Origin: JADCRZ01 sp041751095
GTDB taxonomy: Bacteria; Bacteroidota; Bacteroidia; Chitinophagales; Chitinophagaceae
Reading direction: 5' to 3'
Length of the DNA stretch: 64,000 nucleotides
NCBI GenBank assembly: GCA_041751095.1
Contig: JBGSYC010000091.1
Span: 14,351 to 78,350, forward strand
Part shown: positions 1 to 8,062 of the stretch, one piece after another
Position numbering within the stretch: the first letter of the stretch is position 1
How the letters are laid out: every line of letters begins with the position of its first letter
The notes under the pieces: model-generated
Told to the model about the DNA's origin: nothing
Seen by the model: the letters and a program-made list of their open reading frames with translations, nothing else
Databases searched by the model: none
Program-made: the position numbers and the translations under genes

Positions 1-175
1 GTGATCCGGGGAAAGTCATTCATACTTAATGGTTTCTTAAAATCTTTGGTTGATTACTCAGCAACCAGTGCAGTTATTTTTCTGCACCAAGAAAAAACGG
101 TCATAATTACTGGCAAATGTAGTAAGTCTTGTGTAAGCGGGTAATTATAAACCCGGCAAACACGTTAATTCTTAA

Positions 176-1030
176 TTATCCGTGCTCACGATCAGGGGTA
201 TGATATTTAATTAAACCTTCCATGGGGTTTCGCAATATGATTCCCAATTCAAGTTCGTATGAATTGCACAACTCTTTTATGACATCTTTAAATCCGAAGG
301 CAATGCCACCTACAAAGTTTATGGGGAATTTCCAGCTTTCCCGGTATTTGCAGATATGCTGAAAGAAGAAATCATTTAACCCGTCCTCGATAATATTTTC
401 AATCATGTAATGCCCGCGGTTTTCCGCCAGGAATGTAGCATACGACGCCAGGTACCGGTTGGGCAGGGGGTGCTTGTAAACATGATCTAGTATGGAAACG
501 GTATCGGTTTTAAATTGGTCATTGAAGCGAAAGGTAAGGTCCTCATCAAAGGTTTTATAAAGATAATATTGAAGCACTTTTTTCCCAAGGTAAGCGCCGC
601 TTCCTTCATCGCCGAGTACATATCCTAAACCCGGGCTGTTCTTCATTATCTTCGTCCCGTTGAAATAACAGGAATTGCTACCGGTGCCTAAAATACAGGC
701 GATCCCTTTTTTATTTCCGCACAAAGCCCTTGCCGCAGCCATAAGATCAGTGTCAACAGAAATTGCCGCATCAGGAAATACGCTTTGCAGTGCGTTCCTG
801 ATCACTTTACGGTTAACGGCGCTTTTACAACCGGTTCCATAATAAAAAATATCTTTCACCTGCGCTCTCCTGATCTTAGGGAACAGTTCCTTATTTACCA
901 GATCGGTTATCTGGCTCCCTTTAAGGAAATAGGGGCTTATCCCCTGCGTTATAATCCTTTTTTTCCGTCCTTCATGCACCAAGCTCCACTCACATTTTGT
1001 ACTGCCGCTATCAGCTATCAGTTTCGCCAT
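176..1030 (-). CDS. BadF/BadG/BcrA/BcrD-family ATPase, N-acetylglucosamine kinase-like
   Basis: A 284-residue protein of the ASKHA sugar-kinase fold, probably a cytosolic N-acetylhexosamine kinase using ATP. The N-terminus has the phosphate-1 loop (LIADSGSTKCEW, about residues 4-15). YYGTGC lies near residue 65, and the phosphate-2 stretch ILGTGSNSC near 113-121 is followed by GYVLGDEGSGAYLGKK near 136-151, typical of the BadF/NagK group. Length fits the Bacteroidota members (about 280-290). The ATG at 1030 follows an AT-rich divergent gap shared with the S41 protease. The exact substrate is inferred from family only. Confidence 0.85.
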   Translation of the reverse strand: MAKLIADSGSTKCEWSLVHEGRKKRIITQGISPYFLKGSQITDLVNKELFPKIRRAQVKDIFYYGTGCKSAVNRKVIRNALQSVFPDAAISVDTDLMAAARALCGNKKGIACILGTGSNSCYFNGTKIMKNSPGLGYVLGDEGSGAYLGKKVLQYYLYKTFDEDLTFRFNDQFKTDTVSILDHVYKHPLPNRYLASYATFLAENRGHYMIENIIEDGLNDFFFQHICKYRESWKFPINFVGGIAFGFKDVIKELCNSYELELGIILRNPMEGLIKYHTPDREHG

Positions 1031-1171
1031 ATAACCTGGTTTTTGTTAAGTGATCTATCCAAAGCGTGTAAGACTTTTCCGCCTAAACTTATTACAAATT
1101 TGCACAAGTAATGCCATCAATAAACTTTCCAAATGAGGGAATTGGGTTAATTTGCACCATTGAACAGTTAT

Positions 1172-2767
1172 ATGCAGACTCAAAAAAAAAAATTACAGGT
1201 TTGGTTACCCCTTTTGTTTTCCCTGGTAATGATCGTCGGGATGATCATAGGATTTAAATTAAGGGAGAATACACGCACGGCTAAAAGCTTCTTTAATATT
1301 GACAGGAGGTCTCCCCTGCAGCAGGTGCTGGATCTGATCAGGACGAGGTATGTGGATGCAGTTGATACGGACACACTTGCCGATGAAGCTATTGAGCAAC
1401 TTTTATCCAGACTTGATCCCCATTCGGTTTACATTCCTCCGGTTGAATTAGGCGAGTTGAACGAAGATCTTCAGGGGAATTTTCAGGGAATAGGCATAGA
1501 ATTCCATATTCTCACCGATACGGTTAATGTAGTAAACGTACTTGAAAAGGGCCCGGGTGAGAGAGCCGGCTTGATGGTAGGAGATCAGTTTGTAAAAGTA
1601 GAAGACTCGGTAGTAGCCGGTAACCACATCACACCGGAAAAGATCAAAAAGCTGTTGCGTGGACCGGGTACCAGCGAAGTAGAGGTGACAGTGCTGCGTG
1701 AAGGACAGCCAAAGCAATTTACAATAAGGCGGGGCATGATACCATTACCCTCTGTTGATGCGGCCTATATGATCGATAAGCAAACCGGCCTTCTCCGCAT
1801 CAATAAATTTTCCCAAACCACATATAAGGAGTTCATGCAGAGCATGGAATCACTTAAGTCACAGGGAATGACCCGGCTGATCCTTGATTTACGTGGAAAC
1901 GGAGGTGGCATCCTGAATGAAGCCGTTGACATTGCAGACCAGTTTTTGGACGAGGATAAACTTATCACATTCACAAAAGGAGATAAGTTAAAAAAAGAGG
2001 AATACCGCTGCCAGCGGGAAGGGCTTTTTGAACAAGGCCGCCTGGTGGTTCTTACCGACGAAGGATCTGCCAGCGCCAGCGAGGTGCTTGCAGGAGCTTT
2101 GCAGGACTGGGACAGGGCTACCATCATCGGGCGGCGCACGTTCGGAAAAGGCCTGGTGCAGGAGCAATACGATCTTTCTGACGGCTCTGCCCTCCGTTTA
2201 ACAGTAGCCCGGTATTATACACCTTTAGGCCGGAGCATCCAGAAGTCTTATGTGGGAAACAGCAATTACCGTAAGGAGATCATGGAACGCTATCATCACG
2301 GGGAATTTATTTATGCAGACAGCAATAAGGTACAAACTGGAAAAGCTTATAAAACAAAAAGCGGCAGAAGCGTTTATAGCGGCGGAGGCATTATGCCTGA
2401 TATTTTCGTGCCTTTTGATACAAATGCCCTATCTCCTGCACTGTCGTCTCTCTATTTATCGCCAGCCCTTAATGATTTTATATACAGCTATTACATCAAG
2501 CACAAAAATGAATTTAAGGCATACCGTTCGGCGATAGATTTTGCAACAAAATTCAAAGATGAAGAATTGATCTGGAACCAGTTGGTATCTTATGCAGCAA
2601 AAGATAGTATCGACCTGAGTAAGCTTCCCGGCACAGATAAAATGATCGTCCAACGAAGAGTAAAGGCTTTACTTGCCCGGCTGCCGTGGAGGAATGAAGG
2701 ATATTATGAAGTGCTGAATCTTTCAGATCCTGTTGTGAGAAGGGCGGTGGAGGAAGTAGGGAGGTGA
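1172..2767 (+). CDS. S41-family carboxy-terminal processing protease
   Basis: Periplasmic, membrane-anchored serine protease of the CtpA/Prc family, 531 residues from the ATG at 1172; an upstream TTG at 1160 is in frame but less likely. After a short basic head comes one membrane segment (LPLLFSLVMIVGMIIGFKL). Next are an N-terminal helical region with SRLDPHSVYIPP, a PDZ domain (about residues 80-170, GIGIEFHI to VTVLREG) and the S41 catalytic domain. The nucleophile Ser sits in GSASASEVLAGAL and the general-base Lys in FGKGLVQEQ. Such proteases trim or degrade envelope proteins from the C-terminus. The stop is followed at once by a G-rich repeat and hairpin. Confidence 0.9.
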   Translation: MQTQKKKLQVWLPLLFSLVMIVGMIIGFKLRENTRTAKSFFNIDRRSPLQQVLDLIRTRYVDAVDTDTLADEAIEQLLSRLDPHSVYIPPVELGELNEDLQGNFQGIGIEFHILTDTVNVVNVLEKGPGERAGLMVGDQFVKVEDSVVAGNHITPEKIKKLLRGPGTSEVEVTVLREGQPKQFTIRRGMIPLPSVDAAYMIDKQTGLLRINKFSQTTYKEFMQSMESLKSQGMTRLILDLRGNGGGILNEAVDIADQFLDEDKLITFTKGDKLKKEEYRCQREGLFEQGRLVVLTDEGSASASEVLAGALQDWDRATIIGRRTFGKGLVQEQYDLSDGSALRLTVARYYTPLGRSIQKSYVGNSNYRKEIMERYHHGEFIYADSNKVQTGKAYKTKSGRSVYSGGGIMPDIFVPFDTNALSPALSSLYLSPALNDFIYSYYIKHKNEFKAYRSAIDFATKFKDEELIWNQLVSYAAKDSIDLSKLPGTDKMIVQRRVKALLARLPWRNEGYYEVLNLSDPVVRRAVEEVGR

Positions 2768-2906
2768 GTGTGAGGTATGAGGTATGGGTAATTTGGCTTG
2801 CAGACTCGTCAGGATGCGTGGGAATGCCTCAGCCAGCGCGTTTCCTCAGCCTCTCCCGGCCAAAAACGAACCCCACACCCCATACCCCATACCTCATGCC
2901 CCACAC
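2768..2906. repeat. Long inverted repeat between convergent genes, G-rich heptamer arms
   Basis: Arms at 2768-2788 and 2886-2906 are complementary over 21 bases with two differences, one of which would be a G-U pair in RNA. Both arms are made of GAGGTATG/GGGTATG units. The left arm starts on the base after the S41 stop codon and the right arm lies just beyond the tex stop (2924), so the structure sits between two converging genes and could act as a bidirectional terminator. The 97-base loop holds no recognisable gene. Confidence 0.7.
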
Positions 2907-2923
2907 TGCTCTGTACTCCCCCC

Positions 2924-5197
2924 TTACTTGAATTTCCTTTTTAATTCCTCCAGCTTACCCTTAAAGGAGTTCGTTGCAGGTTGTTGTATGTCGTTTTTTT
3001 TGTTGTTTGCGGGTACGCTCTTTTTGTGTTCTCTTACCATTTCATTGAACCCGATGGATGGCCGGGTATTGCTTTTCATAGACAAGGCCAGGCGCTTTCT
3101 CACTACATCAACGTCAGTAACGGTTACCAGCACACGCTGGTTAAGCTTAACAACCATATTGGGATCCGATACGAATGTATCACTCAGTTGAGAAATGTGA
3201 ACGAGTCCATCCTGCTTTACGCCAATATCTACAAAGGCGCCAAAGTTGGTGATATTTGTAACGATGCCCGGAACCGTCATTCCTGTTTTAACATCCTCCA
3301 TAGATTTGATACTTTGATCGAATTGAAACTCTTCGATCACCTGTCTCGGATCGCGCCCGGGCTTTTCCAGTTCACTAAGGATATCCTCCATAGTAAATTC
3401 ACCTGCGCTACCGGAAATATATTTCGTTTTGTTGATCTGCTTCCGGAGCTCTGCCTTCCCGATGAGCTCATCGGGGGTGCAGGACAGGTCGTGCGCCATT
3501 GCAATCACCAAATGGTAGCTTTCGGGGTGTACCGCACTATCGTCAAGAACGTTCCCTGCATTAGGGATCCGCAGAAATCCGGCGCATTGTTCAAAAGTTT
3601 TGGGGCCCATCAAACTTACTTTTTTTAGTTCTGCCCGGCTTTTGAAGCCCCCGTTCTTTATCCTGTATTCGACGATATTTTTCGCCAGCGCCGTGCTCAG
3701 CCCGCTTACATACATCAATAAATGCCTGCTGGCTGTATTCAGGTTTACTCCGACATGGTTCACACAACTTTCCACAACTTTGTCGAGGCTCTCCTTCAGC
3801 TTTGTTTGGTTTACATCGTGTTGGTATTGTCCAACCCCTATTGACTTTGCATCGATTTTAACCAGTTCGCTTAGAGGGTCCAGCAGGCGACGGGCGATAC
3901 TGATAGAGCCTCGTACGGTGACATCATGTTCGGGGAACTCTTCCCGGGCGGCTTCCGACGCTGAATAAATTGAAGCTCCGCTTTCATTAACCTGGAAAAT
4001 GCTGATCTTTCTTCCGAAATCAATTTCCCGGATAAGCTGTTCTGTTTCTCTTCCTGCCGTACCATTACCGATCCCGATTGCTTCTATTTTATAACTGTCT
4101 GCCAGGTCCTTTAATTCAGCAATTACCTCCTGTTTGCGCCCGGGGGAAGTATGTGGGTAGATGGTGGTGTTGAATAAATAACTTCCGTGTTCATCCAGGC
4201 ACACTAGCTTACACCCGGTTCGAAAGCCCGGGTCAATGGCCATTATCCTTTTTGATCCGAGCGGTGGAGACATTAGAAGCTGACGGAGGTTTTCCCTAAA
4301 AACCCTGATGGCCTCTTCGTCAGCCTTATTTTTGCTGATGACGCGGAATTCATTTTCGATAGACGGCTTCAGCAAACGGTCGTAGCTTTCTTCTATGGCC
4401 GTTTTTACTTCAGCACGCTTGGGGCTTGCCCCTTTTATAAATATCTTTTCCAGTGCAGACAGGGCCAATTGTTTGTCGATGGCAATATCCATCAGAAGGA
4501 ATCCTTCTTTTTCTCCCCGGCGGATCGCCAGCATCCGGTGCGAAGGGCATCTTTTTAAGGGCTCATCAAACTCAAAATAATCACGGTACTTCTGTGCTTC
4601 TTCGAAATCCTTTTTACTGCCTGTTATCCTGGAGTACAAAATTGCGCCCTTATCGAAGAGCTCCCGGATCTTATTTCTTACCTGCTCATTTTCGGTGATC
4701 CATTCTGCAATGATATCCCTGGCTCCCTGGAGTGCATCCCTGACATCAGTCTGGTTGTCATTCATAAATGCAGCCGCTTCCTGTTCCGGGGTTCCGGGCC
4801 CCTGTTCAAGGAGTATCTTTGCGAGTGGCTCAAGTCCTTTTTCGATTGCAGCGGCAGCCCTTGTTTTTCGCTTCGGCTTGTAGGGAAGGTAGATGTCTTC
4901 GAGTTCAATTTCATCAAAAGAGTTTTCAATCCTTTGCCGGAGTGCGGGAGTGAGCCTGCCAAGGCTTTCGATCGTTTTAACGACAGTTTCCTTCCGTTTT
5001 TGCAGCTCCGTGAAATATTGTATCAGCGTGACCACATTGCCTATCTGCACTTCATCCATATTGCCCGTCGCTTCTTTACGGTATCGTGAAATAAACGGAA
5101 TGGTAGACCCTTCTGTATGCAACTGACAGACATTGCTTACCTGTTTGAAGGGCAGGCCTGATTTCTCACTTATTTTTTGAATATACTTTGATTCCAT
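2924..5197 (-). CDS. tex: Tex family RNA-binding transcription accessory protein
   Basis: A 757-residue cytosolic nucleic-acid-binding protein. Order of parts: helical Tex N-terminal region (about 1-310), YqgF/RNase H-like domain starting at IMAIDPGFRTGCKLVCLD (about 318), helix-hairpin-helix pair (LNTASRHLLMYVSGL through KSRAELKKVSLMGPKTFEQ, about 490-560) and a C-terminal S1 domain (GIVTNITNFGAFVDIG, about 640-710). Length is close to the E. coli and Pseudomonas Tex (770-785). The tail is Lys-rich. A TAATTTGC box lies about 20 bases ahead of the ATG on this strand, in the 116-bp gap shared with the divergent cystathionine synthase-like gene. Confidence 0.95.
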   Translation of the reverse strand: MESKYIQKISEKSGLPFKQVSNVCQLHTEGSTIPFISRYRKEATGNMDEVQIGNVVTLIQYFTELQKRKETVVKTIESLGRLTPALRQRIENSFDEIELEDIYLPYKPKRKTRAAAAIEKGLEPLAKILLEQGPGTPEQEAAAFMNDNQTDVRDALQGARDIIAEWITENEQVRNKIRELFDKGAILYSRITGSKKDFEEAQKYRDYFEFDEPLKRCPSHRMLAIRRGEKEGFLLMDIAIDKQLALSALEKIFIKGASPKRAEVKTAIEESYDRLLKPSIENEFRVISKNKADEEAIRVFRENLRQLLMSPPLGSKRIMAIDPGFRTGCKLVCLDEHGSYLFNTTIYPHTSPGRKQEVIAELKDLADSYKIEAIGIGNGTAGRETEQLIREIDFGRKISIFQVNESGASIYSASEAAREEFPEHDVTVRGSISIARRLLDPLSELVKIDAKSIGVGQYQHDVNQTKLKESLDKVVESCVNHVGVNLNTASRHLLMYVSGLSTALAKNIVEYRIKNGGFKSRAELKKVSLMGPKTFEQCAGFLRIPNAGNVLDDSAVHPESYHLVIAMAHDLSCTPDELIGKAELRKQINKTKYISGSAGEFTMEDILSELEKPGRDPRQVIEEFQFDQSIKSMEDVKTGMTVPGIVTNITNFGAFVDIGVKQDGLVHISQLSDTFVSDPNMVVKLNQRVLVTVTDVDVVRKRLALSMKSNTRPSIGFNEMVREHKKSVPANNKKNDIQQPATNSFKGKLEELKRKFK

Positions 5198-5289
5198 AGC
5201 TGGTGTAAAATGTGCAAATTACCAAATGCGCCATTAGAAATCCTTACTTGTTTACATAAGCTACTGGTACAATTGCTGATGCTAATTCT

Positions 5290-5297
5290 TACCTTTG
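5290..5297 (+). promoter_or_regulatory. Probable Bacteroidota -7 box (TACCTTTG)
   Basis: TACCTTTG matches the TAnnTTTG consensus exactly and lies 16 bases upstream of the ATG at 5314, giving a leader of only about 10 bases. No convincing -33 TTTG was found at the usual distance; a TTG at 5273-5275 is too close. Confidence 0.45.
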
Positions 5298-5313
5298 GTA
5301 TCAATCGAATACT

Positions 5314-6675
5314 ATGGACATCAAGAACAACATCCTCGAAACAATGGGCAACACCCCCCTGATCCGCTTAAATAAAATAACCAAAGACCTGCCCTGTACA
5401 GTACTGGCCAAAACGGAATACTTTAACCCCGGAAATTCAATTAAAGACCGGATGGCCTTAAAGATGGTTGAAGTGGCCGAAAAAGAAGGCAGGATAAAAC
5501 CGGGGGGAACATTCATCGAATGCACATCCGGCAATACCGGGATGGGCCTGGCCCTGGCGGCTATTGTGAAAGGATACAAATGCGTTTTTGCCACTACGGA
5601 TAAGCAATCAAAAGAAAAAGCCGATATTCTGAAAGCTCTTGGTGCAGAAGTGATCGTTTGCCCTACCAATGTAGAACCCGAAGATCCGCGCAGCTATTAT
5701 TCTATTGCAAGGCGGCTCTCGAAGGAGATCCCCAATTCTTTTCATTTTAACCAGTATGATAACCTGGCCAACCGCCAGGCGCATTATGAAACAACCGGCC
5801 CGGAGATATGGCAACAGACTGATGGTACCGTTACTCACCTCGTAGTGGCTACCGGCACGGGTGGTACACTGGCCGGAACGGGAAGATATCTTAAGGAAAA
5901 AAATCCCGCAATTCAGATTTGGGGAATAGATCCCTTTGGGTCGCTGCTTACCAAATATTTCCGTACAGGTGAGATTGACATGAAAGAGGTTCATCCTTAT
6001 GTGAGTGAAGGATTTGGTGAAGACTTTGTTCCGCAAAATTACGATATGAGCGTGGTAGATCATTTTGAACAGGTAACAGATAAAGACGGCGCTGTAATGA
6101 CGCGCCGGATTTCGAGGGAGGAAGGGATTTTTGTAGGATATAGCTGCGGAAGCGCTTTACAGGGACTATTGCAGCTGAAACATAAGTTGAAGAAGGACGA
6201 TGTTGTTGTTATCATATTTCCCGACCATGGCAGCCGCTACGTTGCTAAAGTGTACAACGATCAATGGATGATGGAAAGAGGTTTTTTAGATGTAAAAACG
6301 TTGAAAGATATTGTAAACGGACGGGCATCCCAGCCATTGATCACGGTAGATATTGAAGATACGGTAGGTGATGTGATCGATATCATGAAGAGGCACAATA
6401 TCGAAAGCATACCGGTGACTGCAAAAGGGGATATGGTTGGTTCTGTAAGTGAAGCCGGTTTATTCCACAAAATGCTCAGCAATGGCCAGGACCTTAAGCA
6501 ACACAGGGTGAAAGATGTGCTCGAACCTTCATACCCGGTTGTTGCTTTTGAAACTCCTGTGGAAAGACTCACCTCTCTGATCAACAAAGAAAACGGTGCG
6601 GTACTATCAAAGGATGACAGCGGTAACTTCCATATCGTAACAAAGTACGATGTTATTCAAAGCCTTGCTAACTAA
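5314..6675 (+). CDS. PLP-dependent cystathionine beta-synthase / cysteine synthase family with C-terminal CBS domains
   Basis: A 453-residue fold-type II PLP enzyme that condenses serine or O-acetylserine with a thiol, either homocysteine (cystathionine formation) or sulfide. The PLP lysine lies in NPGNSIKDRMALKM (about residue 44), the substrate loop in CTSGNTGMGLALA and the phosphate loop in ATGTGGTLAGTG (about 178-189). Two CBS motifs follow (about 335-450: ITVDIEDTVGDVID and VVAFETPVERLTSL), giving the domain layout of human and yeast CBS without the haem segment. Assignment between CBS and cysteine synthase cannot be settled by eye. The next gene starts 26 bases after the stop and is probably co-transcribed. 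Confidence 0.9.
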   Translation: MDIKNNILETMGNTPLIRLNKITKDLPCTVLAKTEYFNPGNSIKDRMALKMVEVAEKEGRIKPGGTFIECTSGNTGMGLALAAIVKGYKCVFATTDKQSKEKADILKALGAEVIVCPTNVEPEDPRSYYSIARRLSKEIPNSFHFNQYDNLANRQAHYETTGPEIWQQTDGTVTHLVVATGTGGTLAGTGRYLKEKNPAIQIWGIDPFGSLLTKYFRTGEIDMKEVHPYVSEGFGEDFVPQNYDMSVVDHFEQVTDKDGAVMTRRISREEGIFVGYSCGSALQGLLQLKHKLKKDDVVVIIFPDHGSRYVAKVYNDQWMMERGFLDVKTLKDIVNGRASQPLITVDIEDTVGDVIDIMKRHNIESIPVTAKGDMVGSVSEAGLFHKMLSNGQDLKQHRVKDVLEPSYPVVAFETPVERLTSLINKENGAVLSKDDSGNFHIVTKYDVIQSLAN

Positions 6676-6701
6676 CACCGTTCAAAACAGCCTAATGCTT
6701 A

Positions 6702-7487
6702 ATGCCAACTTTCTCCGACCAGACAGGTAACGCTATTGAAATAAGAAATGCTCCAAAACGCATCGTGTCTCTTGTGCCGTCTCAAACAGAATTATTATAT
6801 GATCTGGGCCTGAATGAATCTGTTGCCGGTATCACGAAATTCTGTGTACATCCCCGGGAATGGTTCAGGAATAAAGCAAAAGTAGGTGGTACGAAAGATG
6901 TACAGATCAATGTCGTCCATTCCATACAGCCCGACCTTGTAATTGCCAATAAAGAAGAAAATACAAAAGAACAGGTGGAGGAGATTATGCTTCGCTATCC
7001 TGTGTGGGTTAGTGACGTGGCAACGCTGAAAGATGCTCTGGATATGATACGATCTATTGGAATGATCACAAAAACCACAGATAAGGCTGGTTCCCTGGTA
7101 ATGGAAATCGAAGCTGGTTTTACCCGCCTGGCAAATCGGCTGGATAGTCGCGAAAAGCTGCGAACCGCATACCTGATCTGGCGTAAGCCCTACATGACGG
7201 CAGGCGGCGATACCTTCATCCATTCAATGATGCAGTTTTGCGGTTATAAGAATATTTTTGAAGAAGAGCACCGATACCCTGTCATTACGATTGAACACTT
7301 GAAGCAAAAAGACTGTCAGCAGCTATTGCTGTCTTCAGAACCGTATCCCTTTAAGCAAAAGCACGTTGAAGAACTGAATGAACAATTGCCCGATACAAAA
7401 ATCCGGCTGGTAGACGGCGAATACTTTAGCTGGTATGGAAGCAGGCTTTTGCATGCACCGGGGTATTTTGAAAAGTTGTTGGGGTAA
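6702..7487 (+). CDS. BtuF-like helical-backbone metal receptor without signal peptide
   Basis: A 261-residue protein of the class III periplasmic-binding-protein fold (BtuF/FhuD group). The N-terminus PKRIVSLVPSQTELLYDLGL is the hallmark first strand and helix of that family, and VAGITKFC, PDLVIANKEEN and DALDMIRSIGMITK match in order. Family members are normally exported and feed cobalamin or siderophore to an ABC importer, but this ORF begins directly with the mature domain: no hydrophobic leader is present and the preceding gene ends only 26 bases upstream. No BtuCD-type partner lies nearby. A cytosolic ligand-binding or sensing role is inferred. Coupling to the preceding sulfur-amino-acid enzyme is suggestive only. 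Confidence 0.8.
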   Translation: MPTFSDQTGNAIEIRNAPKRIVSLVPSQTELLYDLGLNESVAGITKFCVHPREWFRNKAKVGGTKDVQINVVHSIQPDLVIANKEENTKEQVEEIMLRYPVWVSDVATLKDALDMIRSIGMITKTTDKAGSLVMEIEAGFTRLANRLDSREKLRTAYLIWRKPYMTAGGDTFIHSMMQFCGYKNIFEEEHRYPVITIEHLKQKDCQQLLLSSEPYPFKQKHVEELNEQLPDTKIRLVDGEYFSWYGSRLLHAPGYFEKLLG

Positions 7488-7488
7488 A

Positions 7489-7545
7489 GTTGTGTGAGGT
7501 ATGAGGTATGGGGTATGAGGTATGAGGTATGGGGTATGGGGGGAT
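7489..7545 (+). repeat. G-rich heptamer array (GGTATGA/GGTATGG)
   Basis: Seven or so consecutive units of GGTATG plus A or G start within five bases of the preceding stop codon and end in a run of six G. The same unit forms the arms of the 2768-2906 inverted repeat, and a related GGTAGTG version follows the rhaD stop at 21698. Confidence 0.75.
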
Positions 7546-7572
7546 TGTAGTGTATTGGTCTTGTTTATGTGA

Positions 7573-8035
7573 ATTGGGGATTCAAACATCTGCTAAGATA
7601 ACAGTAGGCAAGTTGATCACCAATCACAGCCTGGAAAATTTTCAGTGATCTTTCATTTCGCCCGAAAGGTCGCTACATAACAGAACACCAATAAGGGGCT
7701 CATGAAAGATGACAAGAGAGTGTGGTATCCCCCCCCAACTTGTCATTTCAAAGCCGCCGGTGTACGCTCTTTCACCTAAGGCAACTCGTTGCGGCGGACT
7801 TTGAAATCCCCGGAATTTTCGCGAGCAGTTGTGTAGTCAAGTTGATCACCAAAAAGTATTCTGGTGCGCTGCATCATTGTAAGAATGTAGATATGAATAA
7901 CATGCGAACCCTTGTATTTCCAGAAAAGGGCCTCGTAATATAAGAGATGCAGCGCACCGCTTATATTTGTAGAATCGAATTTCGTTGATTATTAAGGTGC
8001 AGCGCGCCGTAATATTATGATTTACGGCAAATACC
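7573..8035. repeat. Dispersed intergenic element, copy A
   Basis: This gene-free stretch shares two blocks with 29697-30120. Block 1 (7573-7727) matches 29697-29848 and block 2 (7858-8035) matches 29943-30120, both at high identity by eye. Block 2 carries a perfect 13-bp inverted repeat, 7863-7875 with 7946-7958. Between the blocks, copy A holds its own hairpin (7745-7758 against 7793-7807, with an inner GCAAC/GTTGC stem at 7781-7792), and a 14-bp direct repeat CAAGTTGATCACCA at 7609-7622 and 7838-7851. No coding frame was recognised. Confidence 0.85.
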
Positions 8036-8062
8036 TTTTTGAGATAAACACTAATTTCATTT

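Noticed and set aside
785..1111. 108-codon + strand open frame over the sugar kinase
   Set aside because: It lies antisense to a well-supported kinase gene and its translation has no family pattern.
5608..6063. 151-codon - strand open frame inside the cystathionine synthase-like gene
   Set aside because: Shadow of a strong coding frame on the other strand; cysteine- and isoleucine-rich translation without any motif.
7489..8035. Possible CRISPR array
   Set aside because: The repeats are either contiguous heptamers without spacers or two-copy inverted repeats; no regular repeat-spacer pattern and no cas genes.
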